Shown: positions 43,379 through 52,388, counted from the first letter of the stretch. The stretch: DNA of 64,000 nucleotides from a candidate division KSB3 bacterium (GCA_002748425.1 PDSJ01000021.1:55467-119466), one strand, 5' to 3'. Translations and numbers: made by a program. Notes: generated by a model not told the origin, from the sequence alone.

Positions 43379-44935
43379 ATGAGATCTCGCAGAATAGCTT
43401 GTATCGGGGCAATGATGTTGGCAGGAGCAATGCTGTGGGTGGGTGTCCCGGCGGCAGCTTTAGCGCAGGAGAACACTCTGACACTGGCACTTGAAAGCGA
43501 CCCCACCAACATCGATCCGCGCTTTGGCACGGATGTCAACTCCGCACGCGTGTATCAACTCGTATCCAATGCCTTGATTAGAAAAGATCCACATTCAAAT
43601 CTGGTCCCGGATCTTGCAGAACGCTGGGAGAATCCTGATGATAAAACCTATGTGTTTTACCTGAGAAAAGGGGTCAAATTTCACGATGGAAGCGAGTTTA
43701 CGGCTGAGGATGTCAAGTACACCTTTGAGTCGATGCTCGATCCGGAGAGCAATTCTCCCAAGGCGTATGCGTTCAAAAATATCAAATCGATCCAGATTTC
43801 CGATCCCTACACGATCACATTTCGTCTCAACGAGGTCTCAGCTCCTTTTTTGCTTGAGATGGTTATTCCGATCGTTCCCAAAAAAGCTGCTGAACAGGAG
43901 CTTAACGAAAAATTTACGGAAACGTTAATCGGGACCGGTCCCTTTAAGCTTGTCAGCTGGACTCACGATCAGCAATTAGTTTTTAAAGCAAATCGCGATT
44001 ATTATTCCGGGCCGCCAAAGATCGATACCCTCGTGCTCAAGATCATCCCTGATGACACGGTACGCTTCCTCGAGCTGAAACAAGGTAACGTAGATCTTGT
44101 CCAAAATGCCATTCCTCCTGACATGATCGCGCTGGCCAGGAATACAAAGGGGTTGAAAGTGCTGCAGAAAGAAAGCGTCGTCATTTATTACCTGGGAATG
44201 AATTTGCACGACCCAATTTTACGGCATGTTAAAGTTCGACAGGCCCTGGCCCATGCGATCGATCGCCAAAGCATCGTCGATTATTTGATGAAAGGACAGG
44301 CTTCACTGGCGACAGGCTTGCTTTCTCCGGCAAACTGGGCTTACGAAAAAAACGTAACACAGTATGACTATGATGTCGAGGCGGCAAAAAGACTGCTGGA
44401 TGAAGCAGGCTATCCTGATCCTGACGGAGATGGCCCTGAGCCGCGTTTCAAATTAGCGTATAAGACGTCAACAGCTCCACTGCGAATCAGAATCGGGGAA
44501 GTGTTACAAGACCAGTTAAAGCGGGTCGGAATCGAAATTACGGAGATTCAGACCTTTGAATGGGCAAAGTTCTATGCTGACATTAAGTCCGGAGATTTTC
44601 AACTGTTCTCACTCCGCTGGGTCGGCATTACGGAGCCGGATATCTTTTACTCGATCTTCCACTCGAAAATGGTCCCGCCTGACGGCAGAAATCGTGGACG
44701 CTATGCCAATACACGGATCGATGAACTTGTCGAGAAAGGCCGCCGGACACTCGACCTCGGGGAACGGAAAAAAATTTACAGTAACGTACAGAAAATTCTG
44801 GCCGAGGAATTACCTTATGTCTATCTCTGGTACCCTCATAACATCGTTGTCATGAACGAACGGGTCCATGGTTTCACAGTGTATCCTGACGGTGATTTTG
44901 CCTCGATTAAAGATGTCTGGGTTGACGCAAAGTAG
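43379..44935 (+). CDS. ABC transporter family-5 substrate-binding protein (peptide/nickel type), orphan
   Basis: 518 residues. AAGGAGAG sits six bases before the ATG. A long signal peptide (IACIGAMMLAGAMLWVGVPAAALA, cleavage near AQ-EN) precedes an SBP_bac_5 domain: DPTNIDPRFGTDVNSARVYQLV, WENPDDKTYVFYLRKGVKFHDGS and RQALAHAIDRQSIVDYLMKG. Such proteins deliver oligopeptides, nickel-chelates or sugars to Dpp/Opp permeases. No permease or ATPase gene is adjacent; the next gene is pssA, so the cognate transporter must be elsewhere. Not a lipoprotein by this signal sequence. Substrate unknown. Confidence 0.93.
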   Translation: MRSRRIACIGAMMLAGAMLWVGVPAAALAQENTLTLALESDPTNIDPRFGTDVNSARVYQLVSNALIRKDPHSNLVPDLAERWENPDDKTYVFYLRKGVKFHDGSEFTAEDVKYTFESMLDPESNSPKAYAFKNIKSIQISDPYTITFRLNEVSAPFLLEMVIPIVPKKAAEQELNEKFTETLIGTGPFKLVSWTHDQQLVFKANRDYYSGPPKIDTLVLKIIPDDTVRFLELKQGNVDLVQNAIPPDMIALARNTKGLKVLQKESVVIYYLGMNLHDPILRHVKVRQALAHAIDRQSIVDYLMKGQASLATGLLSPANWAYEKNVTQYDYDVEAAKRLLDEAGYPDPDGDGPEPRFKLAYKTSTAPLRIRIGEVLQDQLKRVGIEITEIQTFEWAKFYADIKSGDFQLFSLRWVGITEPDIFYSIFHSKMVPPDGRNRGRYANTRIDELVEKGRRTLDLGERKKIYSNVQKILAEELPYVYLWYPHNIVVMNERVHGFTVYPDGDFASIKDVWVDAK

Positions 44936-44938
44936 CTT

Positions 44939-45694
44939 ATGAAGACAATGTATTTGCTGCCGAATTTATTCACGCTGGGTAACATCTTTCTTGGATTTTA
45001 CTCGATCGTCTCAGCAATTGATGGGAAGGACTCGCAAGCTGCGTATCTTGTCATCATTGCTGCATTTTTCGACGTCTTCGACGGGGCAATCGCCCGAGTG
45101 ACCAACTCAACCAGTAAATTCGGTGTGGAGTTTGACTCTCTGGCCGATTTGGTGTCTTTTGGCGTTGCCCCTGGGGTCCTGGCCTATCTTTGGATATTGA
45201 AACCGCTCGGTCGTGTCGGATGGCTGGGAGCCTTTTTATTCCTGGTCTGCGGAGCCTTGAGGCTGGCGCGTTTTAACGTCCAGGTGAAAACGGTCAGCAG
45301 CGAACGCTTTATCGGTTTACCGATTCCCTGCGCTGCCGGTATGCTCGTCTCCACAGTCATTTTCATCGAGCACTATACCGATCTGATCGGCCCTAAAGAA
45401 CAGTACCGATTCCCGGTGGCTGCATTGGTGTATCTGCTTGGAATCCTGATGGTCAGCAACATTCGGTATATCAGCTCAAAGGCTGTAAGATTGCGGGGAA
45501 AAAGTCCGTTCAAAGTCATGGTGATCGCGTCACTCATTTTGATCACCATTGCCCTCAAACCTGAAGTGACTTTTTTCACCGTAGGAGTCCTATACGTCCT
45601 GTTCGGACTGCTCGAAGCCATTCCAGGATTTCCAACGTTCTTTACACCACGCCTGAAAGATGACGCGGACAAAGATGAGGAACTCGATTCCTGA
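44939..45694 (+). CDS. pssA: CDP-diacylglycerol-serine O-phosphatidyltransferase
   Basis: 251 residues, all within an integral-membrane CDP-alcohol phosphotransferase fold. The signature DVFDGAIARVTNSTSKFGVEFDSLAD matches DG-x2-AR-x8-G-x3-D-x3-D exactly. The N-terminus (YLLPNLFTLGNIFLGFYSI) is that of the PssA branch and not PgsA. It makes phosphatidylserine, precursor of phosphatidylethanolamine; a psd gene is not in the window. The gene starts three bases after the binding-protein stop and its 3' end overlaps the radical SAM gene by 20 bases. Confidence 0.93.
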   Translation: MKTMYLLPNLFTLGNIFLGFYSIVSAIDGKDSQAAYLVIIAAFFDVFDGAIARVTNSTSKFGVEFDSLADLVSFGVAPGVLAYLWILKPLGRVGWLGAFLFLVCGALRLARFNVQVKTVSSERFIGLPIPCAAGMLVSTVIFIEHYTDLIGPKEQYRFPVAALVYLLGILMVSNIRYISSKAVRLRGKSPFKVMVIASLILITIALKPEVTFFTVGVLYVLFGLLEAIPGFPTFFTPRLKDDADKDEELDS

Positions 45695-46724
45695 TACGGC
45701 CCTGAAAAAAGAGGCAATGCTTTATCGTTCGAGCGGTGCCGCAACGCTTAGCTGTTTTCTGTGCTCTCATCGCTGTGCGATCCGGCCCGGAGGAGTGGGA
45801 CTATGCGGAGTTCGGACACATCAGGACGGACGATTGTATACACTGGTGTACGATAAAGTGATCGCCGCGCATGTCGATCCCATCGAGAAGAAACCGCTTC
45901 ACCATTTTCTTCCCGGCTCTTTCTCCTTTTCCGTCGCAACGGTTGGCTGTAATTTTCACTGTTTCCACTGCCAGAATCATGACATCGCCCAAATCCCGAA
46001 AACCCGGGGCACTGCTTCCTCTCTTCCTGGGCATCCTGTCAGCCCTGAAGACATCGTGAACAGTGCCGCGAGAAACGGCTGTAAATCGATCGCATATACC
46101 TATACCGAGCCGACGATCTATTTTGAGCTAGCCTATGATACTGCCCGCCTGGCTCATGAGCGAGGAATAAAAAATGTCTTTGTCACGAATGGCTATATGA
46201 CCGAGGAAGCCCTGGAGACGATTCAGCCTTATCTGGATGCGGCGAATGTCGATCTCAAGGGCTATTGCGACAGCACGTATCGAACGGTCTGTGGCGGAAG
46301 GCTGGAGCCGGTCAAGGAGAGTATTCAACGCATGGTTCAACTCGGCATTTGGGTGGAAGTAACCACCTTAGTCATTCCGATGCATAACGAGTCGGAAACC
46401 GAGTTGCGGGAAATCGCGAAATTTCTAAAAGGAGTGAGCCCTGAAATTCCATGGCATGTCAGCGCCTTTCATCCTCACTATAAATTCACCCATCTTCCGG
46501 CAACCTCATCCGCCTCAATCGCCCGGGCGGTCGTTCTCGGCAAAGAGGCCGGGTTGAAGTACGTCTACAGTGGCAATATCTTCGAAAAGCGCTCGACGAA
46601 CACCTACTGCCCGTCCTGTGGAAAGCTTTTGATTCATCGCTCAGGGTTTCATCTCCTCGAAAATCAGCTTATGGACGGCAAGTGCCCTCTATGCAGCACA
46701 AAAATCGGGGGAATTTTTAGCTAG
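45675..46724 (+). CDS. amrS: AmmeMemoRadiSam-type radical SAM enzyme
   Basis: About 349 residues from the ATG at 45675. The ORF track uses 45660; an ATG at 45717 would drop KKEA, which family members have. N-terminal zinc-like cysteines (CFLCSHRC...GLCGVR) are followed by radical SAM CNFHCFHCQN, then YTYTEPTIYFELAYDTARLAHERGIKNVFVTNGY and HVSAFHPHYKF, diagnostic of the AmmeMemoRadiSam system radical SAM family. A C-terminal zinc ribbon (CPSCGK...CPLC) is present. In other genomes it is encoded with AMMECR1 and Memo domains; neither is here. Substrate unknown. It overlaps pssA by 20 bases. Confidence 0.92.
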   Translation: MRNSIPDTALKKEAMLYRSSGAATLSCFLCSHRCAIRPGGVGLCGVRTHQDGRLYTLVYDKVIAAHVDPIEKKPLHHFLPGSFSFSVATVGCNFHCFHCQNHDIAQIPKTRGTASSLPGHPVSPEDIVNSAARNGCKSIAYTYTEPTIYFELAYDTARLAHERGIKNVFVTNGYMTEEALETIQPYLDAANVDLKGYCDSTYRTVCGGRLEPVKESIQRMVQLGIWVEVTTLVIPMHNESETELREIAKFLKGVSPEIPWHVSAFHPHYKFTHLPATSSASIARAVVLGKEAGLKYVYSGNIFEKRSTNTYCPSCGKLLIHRSGFHLLENQLMDGKCPLCSTKIGGIFS

Positions 46725-46731
46725 TCCATCT

Positions 46732-46759
46732 AAAAAAGTGATGTGCGACACATCACTTT
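46732..46759 (-). terminator. Intrinsic terminator of the ABC/UPF0597 operon
   Basis: The arms AAAGTGATGTG (46735-46745) and CACATCACTTT (46749-46759) form a perfect 11-bp stem with a 3-base loop. On the minus strand the stem is followed by TTTTTTAG, about 26 bases beyond the UPF0597 stop. Because the plus-strand amrS gene ends just before it, it may also act bidirectionally, though only three T residues follow on that strand. Confidence 0.88.
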
Positions 46760-46784
46760 GCTGTTCACCCTATTATTAGCAGTT

Positions 46785-48074
46785 CTAGACAGTCAGACTT
46801 TTTTCCATCATGATTTTGATCATGGTATCATCGACTTTTGCCATGCCGATATCACTAATCTTGCTGAAATTCAGAATGGTTTCCTCGACTGTTCTCCCAA
46901 CAAAACCTTCGATCGCGTTAATCCCATGATTGTTCATCGCCATATATGCAGACCGAATCGCCGAATCAGTCGCACTAACCACTTTGAGCGCACATCCGCC
47001 TTTGGCTCCATCACAGAGCATACCGCCCAAATCGCTGAGCAAGTTATTGATCGCCAGGGTAATTTTGTCTATATTCTTGCCAGCCAGCTGATACACAATA
47101 GCCGCGGTTGCCCCAACTCCCGCTGCAATCGCACACCCGCAAACAGGGGAAAGATCTCCGATATAGCATTTGATATAACTATTAAGTAAATGGGACAAGG
47201 CAACGCTTTTAAGGATATCATGTTCTTTCACCTTAAAATGCTTCCCAACATTGTAGGGAAGCAAAATTGCGACAACGCCCTGGTTGCCGCTGCCGCCACT
47301 AGCCATGACCGGACAGCTCACTCCAGCCATACGGGCATCTGCTGCTGAAGCCGTCATAATCTTGCTGGAAGCAAACACATCGCGAACCAGATACCCTTTC
47401 TCCGCTAAATCAGCCAGATAATAACCAACTTTTTGGAGTTTTTGCCCTTTTTCAGAGATTGTCAGATTCATGTCGATTCCAAGTTGCAGATAGGCATAAT
47501 CATCTTCGTCCATAGTCTCAATTAGATCGAGCAACTCAACGATTTTCATCTGTTGTAAAATCTTCTTATACTCCATAGCGCCTTCATGCTTCTCATCTTG
47601 CTCTTTCCGAAAAACCGTCACGCCATTCTTTTCTAAAAGCACTACATTCGTATGCCCGTATTTGATAATAGCCCGTGCTGACTCGCTCTCGGTGTGGAGA
47701 ACTACCTCAATATACAGCCTTTTTTTTGAATTATCGCATATAAGACGGGCTTTCTTGTCCTGAATCAATGCATCTGCCTGGCAAAGCAGTTCATCGCTGG
47801 TATGCTTCAGGATTTCCATCTTGAGTTTCGGGCGCTTAATCAACGCGCCTAAGACACCGGCAATAAGGTTTCCCCTTTTCCCATTGGTATTCGGCACAGT
47901 AACAGCTATGCCGTTTTTATAAACCCCAGGATCTACCGTAATGCAAATGTCTTGCAGACTATCATCATGTAACAGTTCCCCGGCAGCGCTTGCAGCATAG
48001 GCGACTGCAATTGGCTCTGTACAACCCAGGGCCGGAAAAACTTCATGCTTGAAAACTTCTTTTAATATATTCAT
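46785..48074 (-). CDS. UPF0597 / L-cysteine desulfidase family protein
   Basis: 429 residues. The family cysteine pattern is intact: Cys18 in PALGCTEPIAVAYAAS, the pair in SPVCGCAIAAGVGA and the pair in LCDGAKGGCALK; these match ligands of the 4Fe-4S cluster in archaeal L-cysteine desulfidase and its CyuA/YhaM relatives. These enzymes release sulfide, ammonia and pyruvate from L-cysteine; UPF0597 members are also related to L-serine dehydratases. It is the last gene of the operon with a sugar-type ABC transporter and an MtaA-like protein, ending in a strong terminator. Genuine substrate not determined. Confidence 0.9.
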   Translation of the reverse strand: MNILKEVFKHEVFPALGCTEPIAVAYAASAAGELLHDDSLQDICITVDPGVYKNGIAVTVPNTNGKRGNLIAGVLGALIKRPKLKMEILKHTSDELLCQADALIQDKKARLICDNSKKRLYIEVVLHTESESARAIIKYGHTNVVLLEKNGVTVFRKEQDEKHEGAMEYKKILQQMKIVELLDLIETMDEDDYAYLQLGIDMNLTISEKGQKLQKVGYYLADLAEKGYLVRDVFASSKIMTASAADARMAGVSCPVMASGGSGNQGVVAILLPYNVGKHFKVKEHDILKSVALSHLLNSYIKCYIGDLSPVCGCAIAAGVGATAAIVYQLAGKNIDKITLAINNLLSDLGGMLCDGAKGGCALKVVSATDSAIRSAYMAMNNHGINAIEGFVGRTVEETILNFSKISDIGMAKVDDTMIKIMMEKSLTV

Positions 48075-48155
48075 AATATTCTTGCTCCGTAGACGGCGTA
48101 TTCATCCTTACGGCTCAGAACGACTGTCAGGAGTCAGACAGCTCTGACAAGCCTT

Positions 48156-48989
48156 TTATCCTTTTGTCGCTCCTGCCATTAACCCGGTCATCTGAAATTT
48201 CTGCAAAATAAAATACATAGTAATTAATGGAAGCGCCCCAATCGTCGTACCAGCCATAATAACTGGCCAGGGGGTCGACAACCCTTCCAGAACAGGCAGG
48301 GTTGAAATTGCAACCATAAGCGTGAACATTTCTTGCGTGCGCATAAAAAGGAGTGGCCATAACAACTCATTCCAGCGGGCGATCATCACTATTGAACTCC
48401 ATGCAGCAAGGGCTGGTGTAATAACCGGAATCACCACATTCCAATAGATTTTGAACTCACTACAACCGTCTATGCGGGCCTGTTCCATCACGGACGTCGG
48501 GAAGCCGGAGATATACTGTCTCATATAGAAAATTCCGACTGCCGTGGCGATCTTGGGGACAATCAACGAGAGTAAATTATTGATCCATCCCAACTTCCTC
48601 ATAATGAGAAACACAGGAACAATATTCGTCTCGGGCGGGATCATCATGGTGGCAATCATCAAAATAAAGAGTCCCTCTTTTCCCGGAAAATCGTACTTCG
48701 CAAACGCAAAACCAGCCAGTGAGCAGAAAAAAAGTGTCGTAATCGTCCCAACAAAAGAAACAATCACGCTATTCAGAAAATTTCTCCAGATCGGGACAAG
48801 TTCACTCACTCGTTTGAAATTCTCAAACGTCGGGACCTTCGGGAGCATCGTTCCGAGGGTCCCAAAACTCTCAGATGCTGGTTTGATCGCCATAGAGCAC
48901 ATCCAAAAAATCGGAAACACCGCGAACAAGCAGACCACCATCAGCACCAGATACACAGAAACGCGTTGCGAAGCTGTTGTCACATTCAT
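48156..48989 (-). CDS. ABC transporter permease, carbohydrate (MalG-like) type
   Basis: 277 residues from the ATG at 48989, preceded by GTGGAGC; the ORF-track start at 49073 lies inside the upstream permease and adds 28 unsupported residues. About six membrane helices with the MalG-type EAA loop MEQARIDGCSEFKIYWNVVIPVITPALAAW. It pairs with the upstream permease to form the channel of a CUT1-type sugar importer. No ATPase gene is in the operon; CUT1 systems often share a common MsmK/MalK-like ATPase encoded elsewhere. The stop of the partner permease is two bases before this start. Confidence 0.93.
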   Translation of the reverse strand: MNVTTASQRVSVYLVLMVVCLFAVFPIFWMCSMAIKPASESFGTLGTMLPKVPTFENFKRVSELVPIWRNFLNSVIVSFVGTITTLFFCSLAGFAFAKYDFPGKEGLFILMIATMMIPPETNIVPVFLIMRKLGWINNLLSLIVPKIATAVGIFYMRQYISGFPTSVMEQARIDGCSEFKIYWNVVIPVITPALAAWSSIVMIARWNELLWPLLFMRTQEMFTLMVAISTLPVLEGLSTPWPVIMAGTTIGALPLITMYFILQKFQMTGLMAGATKG

Positions 48990-48991
48990 AA

Positions 48992-49894
48992 TTAGCTCCA
49001 CTCTTTCGATCGTTTCATCATAATCTGCAACTGCCCCAGGGAAATGAGCAGGAGAATAATCGTCAGAGCCCATCCTATTGCCGAGGCATACCCGAGTTTG
49101 AAAATGATGAACCCATTATTATACAAATACTGCACGAGCGACATTGATGATGTTCCAGGACCACCACCTGTCAGAATATACGGTTCAGCGAATTTTCTGA
49201 ACGATTCTATCGAGAGATTGATGAAGCAAAAACCCAGAATTGGGGCGATTGAGGGGATCGTGATATACCAAAGATTCTGATGCGCTTTTGCCCCATCGAT
49301 TTTCGATGCATCATACAATTGAGGATCGATACTCTTGAGCCCGGAGTAAATAATCAGCATATACCAGGGGGTAACTCTCCAGATACTCAGGAGCATAACA
49401 GGAATTTTCGAAAAACGGGTGCTGGTCAGCCAAGGCTGAGGAGAAAGACCCAGAGTGACCAAAATATTATTGATCAAGCCGGTATTCTCGTCAAATATCA
49501 TGGAAAAAACCAGACCGACAGCGACTGTCGCCGAGACGTAAGGAAGAAACATGATCGTCTGGATAGCATTACGCCCTTTCAGCCAGTGATTATTCAGTAA
49601 CGATGCCAGGACCAGCGCAACAGGGATCACAATGATAATCTCTGCGCACCAATACAACATAGTATTGCCTAAGGCCTCCAAAAACATCTGATCGCGACAA
49701 AGATAGCGGTAGTTTCCCAGACCGATGAATCGCATAGGCCCCAGACCATTCCATTTATGGAACGTCAAGACAAACGACCAGAGAAGAGGAAAGAGTTGGA
49801 AAATCGCGAATAAGATAAAAAATGGCGAGATAAACAGATACACAACCCGCATCTTCCAGATCCGTTTCACGAGTGGTGATGACGTGACAGACAT
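48992..49894 (-). CDS. ABC transporter permease, carbohydrate (MalF/UgpA-like) type
   Basis: 300 residues with six membrane helices. N-terminal VVYLFISPFFILFAIFQLFPLLWSFVLTFHKWNG is typical of CUT1 permeases of the UgpA/LacF kind, and the EAA-type loop reads YDASKIDGAKAHQNLWYITIPSIAPILG. It forms the first half of the channel with the MalG-like protein that follows. The start is separated from the solute-binding protein stop by 63 bases holding a stem-loop, a common way of keeping permease output below that of the binding protein. Confidence 0.93.
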   Translation of the reverse strand: MSVTSSPLVKRIWKMRVVYLFISPFFILFAIFQLFPLLWSFVLTFHKWNGLGPMRFIGLGNYRYLCRDQMFLEALGNTMLYWCAEIIIVIPVALVLASLLNNHWLKGRNAIQTIMFLPYVSATVAVGLVFSMIFDENTGLINNILVTLGLSPQPWLTSTRFSKIPVMLLSIWRVTPWYMLIIYSGLKSIDPQLYDASKIDGAKAHQNLWYITIPSIAPILGFCFINLSIESFRKFAEPYILTGGGPGTSSMSLVQYLYNNGFIIFKLGYASAIGWALTIILLLISLGQLQIMMKRSKEWS

Positions 49895-49909
49895 AATGTA
49901 TCGTTTTTC

Positions 49910-49941
49910 CCTGGCGCATCAGAGGGGGAAGACGCGCCAGG
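49910..49941 (-). other. Stem-loop between binding protein and permease genes
   Basis: CCTGGCGC (49910-49917) pairs with GCGCCAGG (49934-49941) across a 16-base loop. A competing stem using GGGGAAG and CTTCCCC overlaps it. On the minus strand no T-tract follows (it reads ggaaaaacg), so it fits a 3'-stabilising hairpin for the binding-protein mRNA better than a terminator. Confidence 0.6.
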
Positions 49942-49957
49942 CCTTCCCCTCCCGAAT

Positions 49958-51319
49958 TTACTTTGCAGCAGTCGTTTTGCCGATTCGATCTTTCAGTACT
50001 TTTCCCATATTTTCAATGGCCTGAGCCATTGTCTGGTCCCCGGCCACATATTTCTCAAGTTCCGCAGAAATAATCTGGTCCGCTTCAGCATCATGTGTCG
50101 TGACCCGCAGATTCTCGGAAGGATTCTGCAATCCGAGCCCTTCCATTTCCCTGAAAGACTGTCCGCCATAATACGCGCTCGGTTCTTTCCAGAACGGATC
50201 GGCAAGCAGTTCCAGGACCATTGGATTGGGATACGGGGCATTCTGTTCAACCATTTTCGTGGTCCAGGCATTTCGGGCCTCGCCATTGAAATTGAAATCC
50301 AGCAGATATTTCTTATAGAGTTCCGCATAAGGCATTTCAGGCTTTTTGATCAACGCTTCAATGGCTACCACAGGAGCTCCTCGTGTTCCGATGTCTTGAA
50401 ACACAGGAGCAGGCATCACGCGCCATTTCCCTTCCATATCCGGCAGATTCTGGCGCAAAAACTCACTCCAGAACGCGCCGATGTAAAAGGTCGCCACTTT
50501 GCCCTCACGCGTCGCATCATATAACGAGGGCTTAAAAATCGCAGACTTCAACAGCAACCCTTCACGATAAAGAGTATCTAAGGTCTCGAAAGCCAGTTTT
50601 GTTCCGGGGTCCTTATCAATGACGATGTTCCCATCATCATCCCAGATTCTGGCATTTGCCTGTGGCATAAAACCTCGGCGTCCATAGTAGCGCCATGTTC
50701 TCGATCCAGGATCGATGTAAGAAAGAAAGACTTCTCCGTTACTCGCTTCTTTCAATGTCCGTCCGACTTCAATCCAGCCTTCGATGGTGTCCATTTCTTT
50801 CGGATCGATGCCGTACTTGTCGAAAATTTCGATGTTATAAAAAAGCAGTTGCGGACGAAGGGATCGAGGGAAACCGTAATAACGACCATCATAAAGAATC
50901 TGATCGAACGACCCTTCCACAAACTTATCTTTGACAGATTCCACAAGATCAGTCATATCCACCAGAATTCCGGCTTCTGCCATGGCCTGCATACTGACAG
51001 GTGCTGTAGAGATCGCATCTGGTAATTCATCATACGCAGCGGCTGTATAGGACATCTGCACTTTCTGCCGTACATCAGCTTCCCCTTTTGTCTGAACGAT
51101 TTTCACGGTAACTCCAGGAGCAATATCACTGTTCCGCGCTAAAAAATCATCAAAATATTGTAATCGATACTGGGGGTTCCCATAACTGAAAAGAACCATC
51201 TCCCCGGCAGGGAACGTCTCTCCGCTGAATACTGCAGGACAAGAGAGAAGCAGCAAGGTAAAGATGACAGCTAACGTTATGATCCCTATTTTCAGTCTTC
51301 CTCGTTCTTTTCTCATCAT
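49958..51319 (-). CDS. ABC transporter family-1 substrate-binding protein (sugar type)
   Basis: 453 residues from the ATG at 51319, with GAGGAGG at ideal spacing. Signal peptide (KIGIITLAVIFTLLLLSCPAVFSG). SBP_bac_1 features: FPRSLRPQLLFYNIEIFDKYGIDP, AFWSEFLRQNLPDMEGKWRVMPAP and repeated acidic/aromatic segments that line the sugar site in this fold. It captures a carbohydrate or related solute in the periplasm for the downstream permease pair. The protein has a Cys near the end of the signal (LLSCPAVF) that could be lipidated, but the +1 residue context is atypical. Substrate unknown. Confidence 0.92.
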   Translation of the reverse strand: MMRKERGRLKIGIITLAVIFTLLLLSCPAVFSGETFPAGEMVLFSYGNPQYRLQYFDDFLARNSDIAPGVTVKIVQTKGEADVRQKVQMSYTAAAYDELPDAISTAPVSMQAMAEAGILVDMTDLVESVKDKFVEGSFDQILYDGRYYGFPRSLRPQLLFYNIEIFDKYGIDPKEMDTIEGWIEVGRTLKEASNGEVFLSYIDPGSRTWRYYGRRGFMPQANARIWDDDGNIVIDKDPGTKLAFETLDTLYREGLLLKSAIFKPSLYDATREGKVATFYIGAFWSEFLRQNLPDMEGKWRVMPAPVFQDIGTRGAPVVAIEALIKKPEMPYAELYKKYLLDFNFNGEARNAWTTKMVEQNAPYPNPMVLELLADPFWKEPSAYYGGQSFREMEGLGLQNPSENLRVTTHDAEADQIISAELEKYVAGDQTMAQAIENMGKVLKDRIGKTTAAK

Positions 51320-51343
51320 TTATGATCCTCCTCAACAAATGTT

Positions 51344-52300
51344 TTACAGTGATCTGGCGGCCTCAATAGCAGCACAGATCTTTTCAATCGGAATATCCGT
51401 GGGCAACGTACAATCAGCTCCTAACAGAAATCCCTTCTTTCCAAACCGGTGGATAATGTTTTTGACCGTTTCCTGAATCTCCTCTTTTGTTCCATCCACC
51501 ATTACACCGCTGCGATCGTCCAGTCCTCCCAGAATGGCTTTCCTGAACAACGTCCTCCCTTGCTCTAATGAAAGCTCATTATCGTAAATTGCCCAATTAA
51601 ACACATCCCCTGGATAATCGACATACGGTTCGAAATCAATGTGGTCCTTGCAAATATGGACAAACAGCTCTCCTTTCTCTTTTTTCAGGGCGTTTAGTAC
51701 GGCGAGATCGTTAGGCTTGATCACTTGCTCAAAGAGTTCCCCTGCAAAACTCCGATAGCGCTCGCCTCCCAAGGCGGCATAATAAATCCCATCGATCCCG
51801 ATACGGCAGCACTCCTCAGCAAATGCCGTCAGGCTTTCAGCAACTGTTTGTAGTCCCTGGAGCACAGCTTTGGGATTGTCCATGATATGAGTTTCAAGCA
51901 TATTATTTCTGGAAAAATCTTTATCCGCCAGATCTCTGAATGAGTGAAACGCTGAGGCATAAACACCATGCACGGTAATTAAGGTATAGACTTCATCCCC
52001 GATCCGATCGAGAATTCTTTTTACAATATCCAACTCATTCTGATAAAAAGGGCTCTGTAAACTCATTGGCCTCACTTTCAGCCAATCAGATGCTTTTTCA
52101 ATCTTGACATCCAGTTCATAAAGATGTTCATTCATAATCTTCAGAAGATCGACATCACTTTGCTGATAAAACTCAAGATGAGCCTTAACTGCCTCAGTTC
52201 CAAAAAATTGATCTTCGGGAAAGTGAAACCAAAATCCCGCCGGAACGTAGTCGACATCTTTTCCCCAAATTGCTGCCCGTACCCGCTCTTTTTTATCCAT
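51344..52300 (-). CDS. MtaA/URO-D superfamily protein (possible corrinoid-dependent methyltransferase)
   Basis: 318 residues. The fold is the uroporphyrinogen decarboxylase TIM barrel, but the sequence carries HxC (FVHICKDH) and a later Cys (LGADCTLP), which together match the HxC-xn-C zinc motif of MtaA/MtbA/CmuA methyltransferases. This argues against heme biosynthesis. Such enzymes pass methyl groups between a corrinoid protein and a thiol; no corrinoid protein gene is adjacent. It heads an operon with a sugar-type ABC transporter and a cysteine desulfidase homologue. The ribosome site is weak. The role in this operon is unknown; many uncultured bacteria pair such proteins with sugar transporters. 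Confidence 0.82.
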   Translation of the reverse strand: MDKKERVRAAIWGKDVDYVPAGFWFHFPEDQFFGTEAVKAHLEFYQQSDVDLLKIMNEHLYELDVKIEKASDWLKVRPMSLQSPFYQNELDIVKRILDRIGDEVYTLITVHGVYASAFHSFRDLADKDFSRNNMLETHIMDNPKAVLQGLQTVAESLTAFAEECCRIGIDGIYYAALGGERYRSFAGELFEQVIKPNDLAVLNALKKEKGELFVHICKDHIDFEPYVDYPGDVFNWAIYDNELSLEQGRTLFRKAILGGLDDRSGVMVDGTKEEIQETVKNIIHRFGKKGFLLGADCTLPTDIPIEKICAAIEAARSL

Positions 52301-52388
52301 ATTTCACCATCTTATCCTGTAGATGTGCATGTAGACACAGCTCTTCTCCGTTAGTTCCCTCAACGAGACGTTTTCATTACGATGACGC

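Noticed and set aside
51344-52300. hemE (uroporphyrinogen decarboxylase)
   Set aside because: The HxC-xn-C zinc motif and the ABC operon context fit MtaA/CmuA-like methyltransferases, not heme biosynthesis.
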